This document shows positions 47,701-56,298 of a DNA stretch of 64,000 nucleotides, in pieces. The stretch lies in assembly GCF_001456155.1 (NCBI RefSeq), contig NZ_CP013293.1, positions 1,984,001-2,048,000 on the forward strand. Reading direction: 5' to 3'. This DNA is from Chryseobacterium sp. IHB B 17019 (GTDB lineage Bacteria; Bacteroidota; Bacteroidia; Flavobacteriales; Weeksellaceae). The number at the start of each line of letters is the position of its first letter. Position 1 is the stretch's first letter. Made by a program: the position numbers and the translations under genes. The notes beneath the pieces are model-generated. The model was not told where the DNA came from, made no database searches, and was given only the letters and a program-made list of their open reading frames with translations.

Positions 47701-48338
47701 TTGAATTCTATAGTCTGGTTGCCATCTTCGTCTGTAACCGTGTTTTTATACAACTGGCCTGCTGCATATCCTGTTGAAGAAAGGCTAAGGCTTGATGTAA
47801 ATGTAGTATAATTAAATGTTGCTATATATTTCTTTACTTCACCATCAATATTAGCATCGTAGCCAAATTGTACAGGTTTGGTTTGCCATGCCGATCCAAC
47901 TTGTTTCTGTTGCAAAACCCTATCCAGAGGTGAGTTTTCCAATACTTTCTCGGAAAATGCTTTTTCATTGATATAGGTATTGGTGGGATCTCCAATAGGA
48001 AAATCTACTAAACCCTGTGTTTGAGAATATATTGCTCCATTATTTGTTCCCTGCTGTGGTACGGGAAGATAATCTCTGGTCTGACGCCCAAATCCATCAT
48101 AAATAATTGGACTGACAACGTCTTTCCCCAGTGGTGATGCTTTGATATTAACCACTTGTTTGGGTCTTCCTAAACCATCGAAATACTGTACGGTTTCTGA
48201 AGTTTTGGTAGGCGTGGTTCCGTTATAATCTAAATAGGTTTTTGAATAAACGTAATTTTCCGTGGAACTTGACTGGTTTTGGGCATAAGCAAAACCTGAT
48301 ACCAATAAAGTTCCTATAGGAATTAAGATTTTTTTCAT
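44676..48338 (-). CDS. RHS-repeat protein with DUF6443-like N-terminus and variable C-terminus
   Basis: A 1,220-residue exported RHS/YD-repeat protein. Signal peptide MKKILIPIGTLLVSGFAYA, then Gln. An N-terminal DUF6443-like domain covers about 30-170 (YFDGLGRPKQVVNIKASPLG). YD repeats form the shell to about residue 860. The RHS core junction is ELQETGMYDYGARFYMPDLG followed by RWGVVDPLAETSRRWSTYTY and NPIRFIDPDGR near 970. After it, about 250 residues are variable: a polar stretch ending near VLGEGGNYTVNGESF, then a Gly-rich hydrophobic region (GGTGSAVGDYLIAAG, IFTGTLGTAAGIVGGNTF) and NDANETYNKNR at the end. I recognise no nuclease motif there. It begins seven bases after the upstream RHS-type gene in a T9SS operon. 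Confidence 0.9.
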   Translation of the reverse strand: MKKILIPIGTLLVSGFAYAQNQSSSTENYVYSKTYLDYNGTTPTKTSETVQYFDGLGRPKQVVNIKASPLGKDVVSPIIYDGFGRQTRDYLPVPQQGTNNGAIYSQTQGLVDFPIGDPTNTYINEKAFSEKVLENSPLDRVLQQKQVGSAWQTKPVQFGYDANIDGEVKKYIATFNYTTFTSSLSLSSTGYAAGQLYKNTVTDEDGNQTIEFKNGRGQVLLVRKVNGTENVDTYYVYNDYNQLAFVIPPLATLAADPNTVLNDLCYQYIYDGRNRLVEKKLPGKGWEYMVYNKADQLVMNQDTNLKSQGKWLFTKYDQFGRIIYTGITNNTSSRQTLQTVVTAAIYTFEIRSAGSFTISGMPIYYTNHALPGSLSQVLSINYYDSYPAYTFNPSFPTDILGEPTLTGTPTTEGLSTKSLPVMSLVKNIEDDNWTKNYTYYDKKGRAIGSYSINHLGGYTKMESKLDFAGVVLNTNTYHLRKQGEIGVTVKERFVYDNGNRLTQHYHQVDSKPEVLLTENSYNELSQLINKKVGNNLQSIDYAYNIRGWMTDINKAQMSLPDLGGKLFSYKIRYNEKVGITNPDPAQFTGKDVVARYNGNIAEVDWRTSEFNSSLTPKRYGYVYDKLNRLTAGYYQNPDNPYNKESTESLSYDLNGNISSLYRTSIPEFGNTTSTVIDNLEYVYNEGNKVSMINDHSQNPSGYEGGGGSIHYDLNGNMDIMPDKNINKITYNFLNLPKKVEYTGATVGIDYLYNAAGIKLQKKSPRTECGIVNCNSWIDVTDYLDGFHYLSALGSGTGGGGGGSSDMRSFSEQTSRAMEMQAYTVDQLNTTNTVTTLAQTPDLQFFPTAEGFYDYKKDLYIYQYKDHLGNVRVSFTKTGTGLLQVVDNNDYYPFGMNHFGTGSAMFGPGSYNNYKYNGKELQETGMYDYGARFYMPDLGRWGVVDPLAETSRRWSTYTYAFNNPIRFIDPDGRQGEDWVKRTGQSNWEYNSDITSAQQASDAGYVAYADGRGDTNSSYTTTLSRNGADTGVKQEVVLGEGGNYTVNGESFIAKDNAPYVSSSEVDKLGKVLSAQLYIPAFIMSGGTGSAVGDYLIAAGQRGLTDLSTQTYFKGGIKNVDGRQLLINTLVGGNGSESLQVAGKIGLANFSLNMTNNFGTSLYNGTFKQDATINTAKIFTGTLGTAAGIVGGNTFTNTLLPSIYMNGTDKLLNDANETYNKNR

Positions 48339-48345
48339 CAGTTTA

Positions 48346-51300
48346 TTAGTTTTTATAATTGTATTTGAATTCTTTTAATAGCTTGCCTGTCTGGTTTCCT
48401 TCTCTGATTTCCATAAGCCTGTTGGCGGTATCATAGAGGTAAACTTCTCTTATTCCTGATGGAGGAGTTATACTTCTTACCCCTATCAACGGATCATAAG
48501 TGTAGGTAGTTATTTGGTAACCTGATAAAGCCGTATTGTTCCTGAATGAATCTAATACTGTTAATAATGCTGTTTCGTCATTGTTTCTTCCCGCTGAAGC
48601 ATCCGTGTTGGAGGCATTAATAATAGTATCAATCATTGATTGTGGGATATCTGATAACTTTGCACCTTCTATTTTAACAATTGGCTGTGTTTGGTTGTAA
48701 CCCCAGATGATAGTTGTGGGAATCCCGTCTTTGGTGGTGTACTGTTGTAAGTTACCTCTTGAATCATATTTGTCATAAGAAATATCGGTAACTGTAGTAT
48801 TAATATTCTGAAGATCATAAGATAATACAGAAGTTGGCAATACCAAATTCCCTGTTTGGGATGTAGGAAGTGAAGCTGGATAAACATTCTTATGGCGAGA
48901 GATGATCTTACCAGCATCATTTATATCTTTCTTATTTATCAACGTATTTTCTATGGGAAGGGAAATCATATTTTTACTGATCATTAAAGAATTTCCATCT
49001 TGGACAGCATATTTAATTTGCTGTACATTTACCGAGCCATTGGAAGAAATCGTTTGTTTATTGGTCAATTGAAAATCCGGTGTTCCGCTGTAGGTAAAGT
49101 TTTCTGTAGTAACTGTTTCTCTTGGCTGCCCGCTATCATAAAAATAATCGTGAGTTTCCTTTTTAGTAAGATTCGTCTGATAAAAATATTTTTTGTTAGC
49201 CTGGGCTGCAGGACCAGATAAATGAACCACTGAAGAATATTCCTCAAATCTGTTTGGATTCATATTATATGTCAACGATGTTTGTCTAAGAACTCTTCCT
49301 AAATTATCATAAACAGATTCATATAATAACTTACCTCTTTCTAAACTTAAATCATTATAGTATAAGCCAATATAATTTTTGGCTAAATCTACATTAGTAG
49401 CAACAGATAATGGATTATTGGAATTTACAACAATATTAAAATCATTTCTATCAGGATGACTTTGATAATTTGAATAGTCTGAACTATCATACCTTTATTT
49501 GTTTCAATTTCATCTACTCTTCCATAATTTATAATAGATGACTCTAGGGTATTTAAATTCATAGAAGACGATCTCATCCAAACAAAGGAGTTAACTCCAT
49601 TATATAATAACATCACATATCGTGGCCATTGCAAAAGAATTCCGTTAGAATACTGATATAATTTTTCTTTAGCTAAGACGCCGTTTGTGTAATCACTTAC
49701 TTTTTTTACTCTTACTCCCCCTGCGGTGCCAGAATAATTAAGAAGAGAAGGAAGGAAACCATTAATTCTTTTTCTTTCAATTCTATAATCATAGGTCGGG
49801 GCTTCAAATTCAAAAACCGTTGATCCTTTGGTAGGATATGTGATTTCGGTAAGGATTCCTTTAGATGAAAAATTAAAATCTGGATACCTTACATCATTGG
49901 TAAAATAATAATCCCCTAATTGATCTGTGACCTGATTCGGTACAGGATAGGGGAGATATTCATTTCCTGTATTTCCATTATAAAACCCCCAGTGATCAAT
50001 TTGCTTTGAAGTTGCTTTGGGTAAATTTTCATTAGAAATATTATAATTAAAAGTATACGGAGGTTTATTACTTTCTTTTATACTTTTCAAAAATAATCTT
50101 GGATATGATCCAGCATTTGTATTGCCTCCAAACAACTGATAATCCAATTCAAACTTATTAATGAATCTACCTGCAGCGCTATAAAGGCTTATAGAATCTA
50201 ACTTAATATTTTTAATTTGTTGGAAATAGCTTACATCAGATTGTTCATTATTAAAAATATATGGTTGTAAAGAATATTTCAAATTTATATTATAATTACT
50301 CGTGCCTATATTTTCTAAAATTGCTTTTTTGGTAACAGAGTATACGACTTCACTTCCCCCACAAGTACTATAATTTAAATCTCCCGTCGCTCCAGGATTG
50401 GAAACGCATGATACATCTTGATTATAAGATTTATTATAAATTACAAATTTTCTTCTTTCTTGAATTGTCGGATTAGTAACTATTCCATGCCAATCAATAG
50501 TATTTGATGAACCATTACAGAACCCGTTACTTAGTATAGAATCATCTTTATAATTAAAGTTGACAGTTTCCCCGTTACTATATTGGATCTGTCTAAGATA
50601 CCAAGCATTAATTACCGGTAGACCAGCTTTAGTCTCAGGTTCATTAATGACATGTCTTAACGGTACGTTGTATTCTAAATTTTTTGATAATCCACCAAAA
50701 AAATATTCATTTCCTTTATCATCTGTTATTTTAATTTCTGAAGATAATGGTTTACATATGTTAGTATAAGGCTGTGTAGCTACATTAGAAATGTCAATTT
50801 TGAATCCTTTAACGCTTTCACCAATGATTTTAATCTGGTTATCATTCCCTAAGAAAAATTTTCCTGAATAACCTCCAAAATTAAATGAAAATGTATCCGC
50901 ATCACCCTCGTACGCTGTATATATATCGCACCCGTTTAACTTATAGTCTAAATCCATAACATTGAATCCTCCTACAGAAGAACTAAAACTAAAAATACCA
51001 ATGTTAGGGTGTAATGGTAAACAATTATTTTTACTTCGAAGTCCCACTATTAAGCCATCTTTGTTCATACCATGAAAAGGTCCATTGGTTGCACTTTCAC
51101 CTTTTTGATCATCAGGAATTGAATTTACCTGCCTAGTGATAACTCCGCCTACATTAAGAAACCAATTCAATCCCGCAATATCTGGTCTTTTGCTTGGAAT
51201 AAATCCCGAGAAGTTATACCCTATTGAAACAGAGAGATTGTCTCCCAATTGATTAGCTTTCAGATTAAATAAAGGAATATCAAGATTGGGCTCTCCTACA

Positions 51301-51458
51301 AATTTATTAACAGGTATATTACCGTGTCTTATAAAATCAGAAGTTTGAGGGGCTTTTATACTTGAAGCTAACTGAAAAGTATAGCTTCCTTGTCCATTTT
51401 GTGATTTATAATTTGCAATAGCGACAATCAAAATCGCTATAGATAAGAGTTTCTTCAT
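48346..51458 (-). pseudogene. RHS/YD-repeat-like exported protein gene with a single frameshift
   Basis: Two reading blocks, 49425-51458 (signal peptide MKKLLSIAILIVAIANYKS, then QNGQGSYTFQLAS) and 48346-49275, belong to one gene of about 1,037 codons. The first block ends in a nonsense tail after INYGRVDEIETNKG. In the other frame the protein continues at once as YDSSDYSNYQSHPDRNDFNI, through DLSLERGKLLYESVYDNLG, and joins the second block without a stop. The shift maps to the AAATAAAGG tract (plus-strand T-run 49494-49496), where one more A would restore the frame. The C-terminal part has YD-like repeats (YDSRGNLQQYTTKDG, YLYDTANRLMEIREG). It could be a true null allele, a sequencing error or a phase-variable switch. 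It is the middle gene of the T9SS-RHS operon. Confidence 0.8.
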
Positions 51459-51463
51459 CTTGT

Positions 51464-53026
51464 TTATTTCTTAATCAATTTAGCACTCGCTGTTTTATTG
51501 GTATCTGTTTTTATAGTAATCAGATAAGCTCCCTGGATTAAAGGCTGGGTATTTATCTTCGTTACCTTGTTTTTGGTTTTCAAACTTTGCAACTGTCTTC
51601 CGGACATATCATACAGCAAAATATCTGCTTCCTTAAAATCAAAACCAATTTCTACATAAGTGTAATCCGATACAGGATTTGGATAAATCTTAATATCCTG
51701 CTTTTCGATCAGCTGGTCAATCTGCTTATCTCCAAGCTTTACAATCTTCCAGTTTTCTTTTCCAAGCTCTTCTGCGCTTGTTCCTGCCAGAATAATGGAA
51801 CCGTCTCTATTGAGTTTAATATCAGATAACCTTTCCTCCTTTTTTCTGGATTCTCCTTTTACATGCTTTCTCCACTGTTCATTTCCATTCTGGTCCATAT
51901 ACAGCATCCAAAATGTTTCATCTTCATTCTCTATTCTTCCTTCTGCCTGGGTGTAACCGCCAAGCAATATCCCTGTGGTAATGTCTTGATTCTTTTCTCT
52001 TTGTTCCTGGCTCTTTGTAATTACACTCATTCCCATCAAAACATCCCTGTTTTTGAAATTGTAAGATTTCTGCCAGATTTCTTCACCTTTTTCATTAAGT
52101 GAAATAAGCCAAAGGTCTGTTCCTTCTTCAATTCCCACGGTTTTATTTCCTGATCTCTCCGATCTCGATTCTCCTCCGACTAAAAAGCCTGTAGATGTTA
52201 AAGCGAGTGTTCTTAGATGATCATCACCTTTTCCTCCATAGTTCTTTTCCCATTCTACCTTTCCGTCTTTATTAAGCTTAATAATCCAGTAATCTCCTTC
52301 ACCGAAGTTTTCAGTTTTCTTGGATCCTCCAATTGTACTCCTGGAATAAACTCCCAATAAAGCTCCGCCATCTTTGGTAGGAATCATTTTCTCTACTTCA
52401 TCAAGTCCTTTTCCACCTAATATAATTTGAGAGGTTATGCCTCCGTTTTTATCCAGTCTTACAATTAAAACATCTTTTGAACCGTAACCTTTTGCCGAAT
52501 TCTGAACATTACCCGCAACAAAAAATCCAAAGTCAGTTGCCTGAATTACAGCTCTTGCTTCTTCATCTGAAGCTGAGCCAATGGTTTTCTGCCATAATTC
52601 ATCACCGAATTCATTGAGTCTAATCAGCCAAATATCTGAACCGCCTTTGGATTCTTCTTTTTTGTCTAGCCCTTTTGAAGAATACGAAGTTCCTGCTGCT
52701 AAAAAGCCACCATCCTGAGTATTGACTGTTGCTGATAAGAAATCATGATTCCCACCTGAGAAATACTTTTCCCAGACTTCTTCACCCTGTTGGTTTAATT
52801 TTATCAAATGATAGTCGTACCCGTTATTCTGCTTACTGCCTGAAGCTTGAAGCTTATCGCTCTGAATTGAGCTTCCTGTAATTAAATACTGCTGGTCAAT
52901 GGTGGTGGTTACCTGGCTTAAAAAATCCTGTGTCGAAGATTTGATGTCTTTCTGCCAGAGAACTTCCTGGGCACTTAGACCCAAGACTGTGCATAGGAAA
53001 AATGCACCTGTATAGAATTTCTTCAT
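51464..53026 (-). CDS. T9SS type A sorting-domain protein with repeated beta units
   Basis: A 520-residue secreted protein. Signal peptide (about residues 1-19) then Gln. Repeated units recur through residues 50-430, such as GGFLAAGTSYSSKGLDK, FGFFVAGNVQNSAKGYGSKD, and IWLIRLNEFGDELWQKTIGS, spaced about 50-60 residues apart, giving a beta-propeller-like array. The C-terminal 80 residues are a T9SS type A sorting domain: KIYPNPVSDYTYVEIGFD near 445, LLYDMSGRQLQSL and a final Lys-rich strand (TASAKLIKK). It is thus exported through the Por machinery and probably attached to or released from the surface. First gene of the operon continuing into the two RHS-type genes; a -7 box lies at 53071-53078. 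Confidence 0.9.
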   Translation of the reverse strand: MKKFYTGAFFLCTVLGLSAQEVLWQKDIKSSTQDFLSQVTTTIDQQYLITGSSIQSDKLQASGSKQNNGYDYHLIKLNQQGEEVWEKYFSGGNHDFLSATVNTQDGGFLAAGTSYSSKGLDKKEESKGGSDIWLIRLNEFGDELWQKTIGSASDEEARAVIQATDFGFFVAGNVQNSAKGYGSKDVLIVRLDKNGGITSQIILGGKGLDEVEKMIPTKDGGALLGVYSRSTIGGSKKTENFGEGDYWIIKLNKDGKVEWEKNYGGKGDDHLRTLALTSTGFLVGGESRSERSGNKTVGIEEGTDLWLISLNEKGEEIWQKSYNFKNRDVLMGMSVITKSQEQREKNQDITTGILLGGYTQAEGRIENEDETFWMLYMDQNGNEQWRKHVKGESRKKEERLSDIKLNRDGSIILAGTSAEELGKENWKIVKLGDKQIDQLIEKQDIKIYPNPVSDYTYVEIGFDFKEADILLYDMSGRQLQSLKTKNKVTKINTQPLIQGAYLITIKTDTNKTASAKLIKK

Positions 53027-53070
53027 TCCCGTGTTTATTATGGTTAATAGCTTATTTTTTTAAATCTTTG

Positions 53071-53078
53071 CAAAAGTA
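53071..53078 (-). promoter_or_regulatory. -7 box candidate for the T9SS-RHS operon
   Basis: The minus strand reads TACTTTTG, matching TAnnTTTG, 45 bases upstream of the ATG at 53026. A -33 TTG is not exact. Confidence 0.4.
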
Positions 53079-53467
53079 TCTCTTTTACATCACATTATAA
53101 TGATTTATTACAGAGATTTAATATGAATGTTATCAGATTCAGATATTTTTTCATCCGTCCAAATCATCCTGAAGCAAAGATACTGCTGCCTGACGACAGA
53201 ACATGTCGCAATTTATTTTTGTTGTTTTTTTAATGTTATAGATGCTATTCTATCTTTTTTGGTTGGAAAATAAAAAGGTTAAGTTACTGCAGTGCCTGTA
53301 ATGATGCTAATCGGGATATTCTATTTTAATCATTGGTTCATATTCAAAATTCTATTACTGATGATGAGTGGAAAACCAATATTCAAAGCGCAATCAATAC
53401 TCCATTGAAGTTTGTATAAATATTTCATAGAAGCACTTCAGTCGTCATAATACAAAACTTATGTTAG
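53079..53467. other. Gene-free AT-rich interval
   Basis: 389 bases without an open frame of convincing coding character, RNA gene or strong hairpin on either strand. It separates the T9SS-RHS operon from the accessory genes that follow. Confidence 0.5.
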
Positions 53468-54133
53468 TTATTTTTTTATTTCGCTTAACTCTTTTTTCAA
53501 GCTGTCTGTCAATAAGTTATTTTTTACTAAATAACCACTTATCATTTTCAAAAATACTTTTGCTTTCTTTAAATAGTCCTTCTCAAATTTCGCACAGTCA
53601 ACAGCTGCTAGATTGCTATATGCTCTCATAATGAATCTTCCAGCACCTTCGTATTGCTTACTTACAAATAGTGTCCCGACCATAGAAATATAAGAAACAA
53701 ATTCGTATTGAATATGATTTCTTCTTAAATACTCAATTGGCAGATTTTCATTCATCATTTGAAAGTGCGAAATTATTCCGATGTCCTTCAAGTATTTTTC
53801 TTTTTCAATTACAAACCAGTCATCTATTACATCTCCATTCAGATTCGTTTCAAGTTCGTAATAGCCTATTGGTTCTATACTGTCAAGCCAATCTTGACTT
53901 TCAACGTAAAGACCTATTCTAGTTCTGATAATAGAATCTCCATGTCTTCTGTCAATTACATATTCAAAACCATCAAACTTTGTAATAATTTCGTCTTGAA
54001 TAAAACCATTGAAAAAATCCTTGTCCTCTGAGTTGTCAGAGAATATTTTGTTTAGAGTTATAAATGCAGTCTTTTTCAAGTCAAACATCTTAACTCTTTC
54101 TGTTAATAACACCTCAAGTTCTTGGTCTGTCAT
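53468..54133 (-). CDS. Hypothetical cytoplasmic protein
   Basis: A 221-residue protein without signal peptide or membrane segment. It starts MTDQELEVLLTERVKMFDLK; the ATG at 54133 is used, because the longer frame begins with a TTG two codons upstream. The middle is beta-rich (IITKFDGFEYVIDRRHGDSI, YYELETNLNGDVIDDWFVIE) and the C-terminal 70 residues helical (FIMRAYSNLAAVDCAKFEKD). I recognise no family. It lies with the ParB-like gene in an AT-rich accessory stretch between the RHS operon and the GNAT gene. Confidence 0.7.
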   Translation of the reverse strand: MTDQELEVLLTERVKMFDLKKTAFITLNKIFSDNSEDKDFFNGFIQDEIITKFDGFEYVIDRRHGDSIIRTRIGLYVESQDWLDSIEPIGYYELETNLNGDVIDDWFVIEKEKYLKDIGIISHFQMMNENLPIEYLRRNHIQYEFVSYISMVGTLFVSKQYEGAGRFIMRAYSNLAAVDCAKFEKDYLKKAKVFLKMISGYLVKNNLLTDSLKKELSEIKK

Positions 54134-54212
54134 AAGCAATTTTACCGCACTAAAATATGTATTTTGAATCGTTTTTTGAGCCTTTCAGTCATTAATTTAA
54201 GTTAGAAATGCT

Positions 54213-55175
54213 TTATTCAAATATATTATTAAGCCAATCTAAAAAACTACTGTTTTTGCTTTTTGAACTTGCTTTAATAATAATTTCACTTTTTGCCAAA
54301 CCGTCTTGCGCAGCACCTTCATCTAAAAAATCTTTATCTTCCCAATGTTCCATTATGTGCTTAGTTTGCCACGGATAAAGCGACTCGGCCAGTTTTCTAG
54401 CATCGAATTCAACTTCGTCAACATTTTCAGGGCTATAGGTAATCGTTGCTAGTGGTGGATATATTCCTAACTTTTTATAAGCTAATAATTTATGATGTCC
54501 ATCCAAAATAAAATTTGATGAATAGTAATCATTTACCTCAAAATAAGCATTAAATATTATTGCAAATGGTCTTTCTCCATTTTTAATTATATTTTCAAAA
54601 TATTTAACTCTGTCTCCGTCAATATCTTGTTGAGGTTGCGTAGCGTACAAAGATTCAAAACCTTCATAGATGCCACTTGTTGAATATTCTAATAAATTAG
54701 AAGGATAAAACTCTTTTGATATTTTAACCTCTTTTAAAAATTGTTTGTGATTTTTAATTACATCGTTTGCTTTTGTAATATCTGTTATTTCATTTGGAAA
54801 TACAACCTCCAAATCTTCGTATCTTGATTTTTCAAAATTGTCAATTGAAGATTTGTATTCAAAAAATTCTTTTTCTTTGTTATTATAAAATTGTAAGATG
54901 TAATTTCCATTCTTAAATATTGGAAACAAAGGTTTTAAAATTTTACACAAGCCCTGGATGTTATTTGTAAAATCCTGATTTAAATTTTCATGGATTTTCT
55001 CCCTGACCGTATTCCGATATTCTTCATTATAGGGTAAAACGCAAAAATACTTTCCAACAGAACCCCGGCAGTCGTGCCAGACTACAGTCAGCGGATAATT
55101 AAATCTTATATAGCTACCAATATTACTCATTCCAATAGAGCATATATTGTTTCCGTTTTCAATCGTGAATTTCAT
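54213..55175 (-). CDS. ParB/sulfiredoxin-fold domain protein
   Basis: A 320-residue cytoplasmic protein. Residues about 200-250 contain a ParB/Srx-like core: GERPFAIIFNAYFEVNDYYS then NFILDGHHKLLAYKKLGIYP. The DGHHKLLAY motif corresponds to the GxHR/K nucleotide-binding motif of ParB and related CTPase or nuclease domains. The first 190 residues are of unknown type (RFNYPLTVVWHDCRGSVGKY near 33). There is no HTH, so this is not a plasmid-partition ParB. The C-terminus is Ser/Lys-rich. Start is ATG 55175; the longer frame begins with a TTG. It is an isolated accessory gene, possibly part of a defence or stand-alone ParB-like group. Function not inferred. Confidence 0.65.
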   Translation of the reverse strand: MKFTIENGNNICSIGMSNIGSYIRFNYPLTVVWHDCRGSVGKYFCVLPYNEEYRNTVREKIHENLNQDFTNNIQGLCKILKPLFPIFKNGNYILQFYNNKEKEFFEYKSSIDNFEKSRYEDLEVVFPNEITDITKANDVIKNHKQFLKEVKISKEFYPSNLLEYSTSGIYEGFESLYATQPQQDIDGDRVKYFENIIKNGERPFAIIFNAYFEVNDYYSSNFILDGHHKLLAYKKLGIYPPLATITYSPENVDEVEFDARKLAESLYPWQTKHIMEHWEDKDFLDEGAAQDGLAKSEIIIKASSKSKNSSFLDWLNNIFE

Positions 55176-55295
55176 AAAAACTTTTTTTGAATTCTTTCTA
55201 ATTTTCAAATTTACACATTACGTTAAAACGATAAGTAAACTTACATACAGCGATTCCTGTTGCAAATAAAATTTATTTTAATCGTTTTTTGAGAT

Positions 55296-55540
55296 TTACC
55301 GTATTATTTTTTGCAACTCTTTAAACAACAATTGTTTCTCTACTTCACTCAAGTCATTCTTGTTTCTATCCAATACATACTCAATTTGATGTATATCTTG
55401 CTTACACCATTTTTATCATTCTGTTAATTCCAATTTTAGTAATTATTCCTTCGTTATTTTCAAACCTTGGAGGTGATGACAGATGAACTATTTGGTATAA
55501 TTTTTCCAAGATTAATAAAATTACAAATAAAAGAAGCTGC
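55296..55540 (-). pseudogene. Probable remnant of a membrane protein gene
   Basis: The minus strand shows two adjoining open stretches in different frames. The first reads LLLFVILLILEKLYQIVHLS followed by SPPRFENNEGIITKIGINRM and a stop; the second reads WCKQDIHQIEYVLDRNKNDL followed by SEVEKQLLFKELQKIIR and a stop at 55296-55298. Amino-acid composition of both looks protein-like: a hydrophobic segment, then a charged helix. One frame change would join them. No start is visible, so at most the 3' end of a gene remains. Low confidence. Confidence 0.35.
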
Positions 55541-55558
55541 TTCTCTCGAAACAGCTTC
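55533..55558 (-). terminator. Terminator of the decarboxylase-GNAT operon
   Basis: GAAGCTG (55533-55539) and CAGCTTC (55552-55558) with an inner TTC/GAA extension. On the minus strand the stem is followed by TTTTATTTG. It lies 43 bases past the GNAT stop. Confidence 0.75.
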
Positions 55559-55600
55559 CTTCTTTAAATATTGAAAATTCTTGATGACAATATAATTCTC

Positions 55601-56239
55601 TTATTTGTTTCTCTTTAAATACACTGCTACAGGTTCCGAATCTGATTCTGCAGCAAATACTTCTTTATGATGATGAAACCCAACCAGAGGACAATACAAT
55701 TTAGCAGACCGTCTTGTGCTTGCCAGGATGTAAGGTGCTTCATAGCCTCTTTCTTCAAAATAGTTAAGACTCGATTTTAAAAGATGGCCACCATATCCTT
55801 TTCCTTGTGAATCAGGATGAACACCCATGTATGCAGGCTCAAAACTTCTTTCAAGCGTATCTGGATCAAGATCTAATTCGCCTTCGTCATAAAGCCAATA
55901 ATATCGCTTCACCCCGTCCGGATCAAGCACATCCTGCCATTTCTTTTTAAACTCATTGCTATCCTCAGGATCACGCCCAAGCCAAGTCCAGATTAGAACA
56001 GCTTTTTGGTCAGGACTTGCAAATACTGCCCCGCCGGAAACCAAGGTATCTTTGATCATGGCTTCAAAATAATCACTGAGGGTTTGTTCACTAGTCTTTT
56101 CACCAAGCCAAAAATTTAAAGTAGGATCATTAAGAAAAGCTTTTGCTAAGATATCCCATTGCCATGGCTCCGGTTTAGTAATGATAATAGGGTCTGCATG
56201 TTGTACTTTTGTAGATAATTGTTCTGTTGCGTTTTGCAT
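55601..56239 (-). CDS. GNAT-family N-acetyltransferase
   Basis: A 212-residue acetyl-CoA-dependent transferase. Motif A with the pyrophosphate loop is clear: PAYMGVHPDSQGKGYGGHLL near residue 136-155 (Q/R-x-x-G-x-G/A pattern as QGKGYGG). FEERGYEAPYILASTRRSAK and LYCPLVGFHHHKEVF follow as motif B and the C-terminal strand. The N-terminal half (PWQWDILAKAFLNDPTLNFW) is of the puromycin-acetyltransferase-like type. Acceptor unknown. It follows the PLP decarboxylase gene by 59 bases on the same strand, so acetylation of the amine made by that enzyme is a reasonable but untested idea. Confidence 0.88.
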   Translation of the reverse strand: MQNATEQLSTKVQHADPIIITKPEPWQWDILAKAFLNDPTLNFWLGEKTSEQTLSDYFEAMIKDTLVSGGAVFASPDQKAVLIWTWLGRDPEDSNEFKKKWQDVLDPDGVKRYYWLYDEGELDLDPDTLERSFEPAYMGVHPDSQGKGYGGHLLKSSLNYFEERGYEAPYILASTRRSAKLYCPLVGFHHHKEVFAAESDSEPVAVYLKRNK

Positions 56240-56298
56240 AATTAATAAATTGTGTTAAGATTATAAATGAATTTTGTTTTAAAATTGAAAATTGAAAA

